64,000 bases of DNA from Neodontobutis hainanensis (Eukaryota > Chordata > Actinopteri > Gobiiformes > Odontobutidae): NCBI GenBank assembly GCA_024349245.1, contig JALDNG010000728.1:1-64000 (forward strand), written 5' to 3'. Shown piece after piece: positions 60,390-64,000 of the stretch (the stretch's first letter is position 1; every line of letters begins with the position of its first letter). The position numbers and the translations under genes were made by a program. The notes beneath the pieces are model-generated. The model had not been told where the DNA came from, did no database searches, and saw only the letters and a list, made by a program, of their open reading frames with translations.

Positions 60390-60600
60390 TGCCACTGCAC
60401 AGGCCAGTTTACTCTCAGTTCTTAAATTTCTTCTTAAAACACATTTGTTCTTTTTAGCTTTAAGTACTTATTTTTATTTTGGTTTTATCCTTGTTTTTAT
60501 TATAAATATTTTTATTGTTTGTATGTTTTTATGGCATGTTATTCCTAAATGGTGTACTGCACTTTGGCTGACTGATTAAGAGTGCTAAATAAACTAGATT
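60390..60600 (+). repeat. L2-like LINE 3' end, decayed
   Basis: The frame reads LSVLKFLLKTHLFFLAL, resembling the end of L2-type RT proteins (FKSRLKTHLF). A GTGCTAAATAAACTAGATTG tail follows. Weak but consistent in order. Confidence 0.5.
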
Positions 60601-61635
60601 GGATTAGTTTCTCTCATAAGCTGCATTTCCCCCCTTTTTAGTCATTCTAGCCTTATAGAGAAAGTCTATAGCGTAGGTTTATATAATCAATGAACAGGTC
60701 CTGGAAATGATCCCCATAAGAAACATTATGAGCCCTATAACTATTTGAATATATGTTTGCTGAAATGTTTAGAAATGTTCATTCAGAACATAAGAGTCTA
60801 TAACAAAGAGTGCACTGAAGCGCTCATTAAACTGTATTTGCTTTATTATACCACAATGAATGACATTTAGAACAAACACATGTAAATGATGAACGGTATT
60901 TTTTTAACAGGGTCCTTCTTGTTGCTCATTATACTGGACGTGTTCAGGGCCAGCTCCAGGTTTGTGAAAATGAGCTCCTGCAGTAATGAGATATTGTGAG
61001 CTGTGGTGGAGAGAGCCATTAGGAGCCTTTGTGTTCACTTAACAATGTCAGCAGTGAAGGGATTAAGGGGCCAACGCTTCTGCAGCCGCTTTAGTCTGTG
61101 TTTTTGGAAATGGATCTTCACCATAATGAAGCTTGTTAGAAGCATGTTGTTTCCAGTGTTTTTTTTAGATTCATTTATGGTGAGGTCCTTAGACACAAAT
61201 GTCTTTTCACTAGAAATTCTCTGTGTCCCGGAAAACCTAGTTAGCATGGTCTTGATTTTTTTTTTTTGTAATATTCTTGTTTTAATATTTTTATGAAAGG
61301 AGCACAATCTGAAGTTTATTACAATTCCACACTGATCCAGCAACATCAACACATTTTAATCCTTCAGGAGCATTAGGCATTAACAAATGTGTTATTAATA
61401 ACCAATTTACAAAATAAAAAATATCCTTTCTGTGTATAATTATACTTAATTCATTAAACACACCCTTATTCTTAAACACTAAAACAATTACAATTTGTAT
61501 AACTTTATGTCAATTTATGGCGGCACAGTGTGTATAAGTTATCCTACTTAGTTTATTTAGTAGTCAGATTGTTTGTTAGCATACCTCTCACTTTTTCAAC
61601 TTTCCTGTGGTCAGTGAAATATCTATACAGATAAC

Positions 61636-61965
61636 ACTGGTGTCGCTCACGGTTGAAAGTTCAATCAGCAATATACAGCAATATACCTCTGTCCACCAGA
61701 GGGCAGTCTCCAAAAGCGGAAATACAAGGAGAAACCCAATGGCGACTTTACAAGTGTAAAAATCCTGTTTATAGCCTGGTACAAAAGATGGCGCCATTCT
61801 CGAGAGCTAAGTTTTTACTACGTGACAACTCTGGGGTACTATGCAGTACGTTGTTTTACTATGCAGTAAAAGCCGAAAAGCTCGGATGTAACCGCCATTT
61901 AATTACCCTGTGGTAACGACAATATTGGTAAATAGGGGACCAATGGGCAGAAGATGTCCATAGTA
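61636..61965 (+). repeat. dispersed repeat family R1, copy 2
   Basis: 61,668-61,965 matches 1,701-2,035. Its left part, 61,636-61,681 (ACTGGTGTCGCTCACGGTTG and on), is repeated exactly at 63,838-63,881. No coding sequence. Confidence 0.75.
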
Positions 61966-62129
61966 ATGCTGTCATTGATACAGACTTAAGCTCACCTTTT
62001 CCGCTAAGTGTGTACATTATTAAAAAGTGGTTATGAGCAGAGAGGTTTGTGTCCATGACTGAAAACCACACACACACACCCTCATATATGCATAACCTGT
62101 AATGCTCCCCCTGCTGCGTCATCTTGTCT

Positions 62130-62198
62130 ATGTATTTTAAATGTGTCTTTTATTCAGTGTATGAATTGTGCTATATAAATAAAATTGCCTTGCCTTAT
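62130..62198 (+). repeat. L2-like LINE tail fragment
   Basis: TTATTCAGTGTATGAATTGT followed by GCTATATAAATAAAATTGCC, the same tail as at 28,150 and 37,190. Confidence 0.7.
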
Positions 62199-63105
62199 TA
62201 TTTGTAATATAAAGTGGCAATGAGTGCAACAGCAAGTGAAGCCTCTCTCCCCCTTCTTCTCCGTTATTGCCTCATTATTGCCCTGTGTTCTGGACAACAC
62301 TCCAGGTTGAAGGTGGGATTAAGGTGGGGTTTCTCCAGGTACTCCGGTTTCACCCACCAACATAAAAAAAACAATAGTCTTGGAAGTGTCTTGTGCAAAT
62401 ACACAATTATGCCGATACCGCTCTCTCTCACCCAACTGTCAAACTTTCAATATAGACAAAAAGGCACAAAAACAAAATAAAACTAAGTCATGTTGATTAT
62501 GTTCCACTGGAAGGGTTAAATGTAGAGATTGAATTCCCCCATGTGGATATTAGCACTTATTGTTGGTGTAATGCTTTGTAATTGAACAATAGATTGTTAC
62601 AAATACTCAGTTGTCTGGTCATAATATATATTAGTTAAAAAATGGATATTCATCAATTTGTTTTATATTTAAAGCATAACATTTAACGTGTTTTATTTAT
62701 AGGCTTATAGGGATCCCAACTGCTATTACAGCAAAACCATGCTGCTTAAACACCATCTTTTTATCTATCTAGTAAAAGTTAACAGGACGCAGTACATGCT
62801 TCCACCACATGGTGTATTGTTTTTTTCTTGTCACTTTTCAAGCTGGTGATTGACAAAGTCCTATTTTACTTTGTTGTGCACATATACAGTTTTACACACA
62901 TTCCTAAAAAATAAATCCATACCTAGAGATACTCAAAGTAGGGTGGCACTGTAGAGTTCCAGCATAAAAAGAATATTTGTTAAAGGCCAGCAGTGATACT
63001 AACATTTTCAACAAATGAGCCAGATCTTGTTCCTGAGATCGTTTATGAAGCCCCAGATATGAAGGTTTGATGTTTGACTGTGAACCTCATGCTGTCTGCC
63101 TGCAG

Positions 63106-63291
63106 GCTTCCTAAGCACCGGTGACCAGGCGGCTAAAGGGAACTACGGCCTTTTGGACCAGATCCAGGCTCTGCGCTGGGTGAAAGAGAACATTGCAGCG
63201 CTTGGAGGCGATCCGGGCCGGGTGACTGTGTTTGGCTCTGGGGCTGGAGCATCCTGCGTCAGCCTCCTCACGTTGTCTCACTACTCTGAGG
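63106..63291 (+). CDS. nlgn4x: neuroligin (nlgn4-like), coding exon 3
   Basis: 186 bp between acceptor GTCTGCCTGCAG at 63,105 and donor GAGG|GTGAGT at 63,292, phase 1. It encodes the family-typical GFLSTGDQAAKGNYGLLDQI, RWVKENIAALGGDP, VFGSGAGASC and LTLSHYSE. GSGAG (residues 248-252) replaces the GxSxG of active cholinesterases, with Gly250 at the catalytic serine position, so the domain is an adhesion fold and not an esterase. Remaining exons (rest of the domain, stalk, membrane span, PDZ ligand) lie beyond the window. RVTVFGSGAGAS and LSHYSE favour NLGN4 or NLGN1 over NLGN2. Confidence 0.95.
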
Positions 63292-64000
63292 GTGAGTGAG
63301 GGAAAGGCTGTATTTATTCATTTGAAACATTAGGTATGAGTAATATCTCTTTTTACAGATATAAAAGGTCTACAAAGTCCCAAAGGTGATCCCTACTAAA
63401 GAACTCCCTCAACTCCCAAAATGGGGACTGAATTTTTGGTGGGATTTTGCGATGTCACAAATGACACAGACCTGAACATCACTGGTCCAGGCATTTAACA
63501 CATTCAGCCAATAAGCCATTAAGAAAAGAAGTGGTCCAGTCACAACAAAGAGGTCCCACTGACCAATCAGAGCTCACTGGGATTAAAGGGACAGACACTG
63601 AAAAAGCGTTTTTCACTCAGAGGCTATATTTAAAAAATATATATTCAATTTAAATTGAAAAGACACTGACACATAAACAATTATAATAAACAATAACACA
63701 TTATAACTAAACAATAATTAAATATAAGACACAACAAACACATCAAAGTAGGGAGGTTATAGTACAGCGCAGTCAGTATAATCACACCATTATACATTAT
63801 AACACCAAATCTCAAAAGAGTAAATTACAATATTCAGACTGGTGTCGCTCACGGTTGAAAGTTCAATCAGCAATATACAGCTATATACTTAATTCATTAT
63901 ACATCAATGATTTATTGACAGATTGAGTGTTTGTGGGTCTTGTTTGAATGTGTAAGTGTGTGTTTGGTGGTAGTCAGAGGCTATCTTTCTTGCCCCAGAG
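63292..64000 (+). other. nlgn intron 3, left part
   Basis: Begins GTGAGTGAGG. Contains a 46-bp piece of repeat family R1 at 63,838-63,883. No further exon within the window. Confidence 0.75.
63838..63883 (+). repeat. dispersed repeat family R1, fragment 3
   Basis: About 44 bp identical to 61,636-61,679, same orientation; the similarity stops on both sides. Confidence 0.8.

Overview
The window looks like nuclear DNA of a teleost fish. It carries the first three coding exons of a vertebrate neuroligin on the + strand, in an AT-rich, intron-rich setting. The interspersed repeats are typical of ray-finned fish: Tc1-like transposons, an RTE/Rex3-like LINE with a GATG tail, L2-like LINE tails, tRNA-derived SINEs, Ty3/Gypsy elements and long CA and TA arrays. 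There are no bacterial genes, operons, tRNA or rRNA genes, or CRISPR arrays. The species cannot be told from sequence alone.

Layout. 1-1208: remnant of a hAT transposon (- strand) that runs off the left edge. 1.2-4.7 kb: non-coding, with one copy of a dispersed repeat and a perfect 32-bp hairpin. 4.7-7.6 kb: decayed Gypsy RNase H-integrase region (- strand) split by a 1,458-bp solo LTR. 7.6-10.8 kb: non-coding. 10.8-16.7 kb: an 869-bp unique sequence present twice. Between and inside the copies lie a 5'-truncated LINE and a 5'-truncated Gypsy element; the second copy preserves the empty LINE site. 17.1-19.1 kb: Gypsy gag-protease-RT remnant (- strand). 19-38 kb: mostly plain intergenic DNA with LINE, SINE and Tc1 fragments.

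The only host gene I can support is the neuroligin, closest to nlgn4. A candidate promoter and untranslated first exon lie at about 38.8-39.4 kb. A candidate acceptor at 43,607 opens the exon that carries the start codon (coding 44,350-44,809). Coding exons 2 (48,340-48,492) and 3 (63,106-63,291) follow. All three junctions are phase 1 with GT-AG signals, and the three exons encode the first 266 residues plus one base. The remaining exons lie beyond the right edge. The product is a postsynaptic adhesion protein with a catalytically dead cholinesterase fold.

The introns hold degenerate tandem repeats (40.2-41.6 kb), a LINE/Tc1 cluster (51.5-53.5 kb), and a candidate spliced, polyadenylated small transcript at 56.7-58.4 kb that could be a transposon-derived unit or an unannotated RNA. 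I found no clearly new biological system. The most informative structures are the duplicated locus with its LINE-free copy, the nested Gypsy/solo-LTR arrangement, and the intronic spliced-unit candidate.
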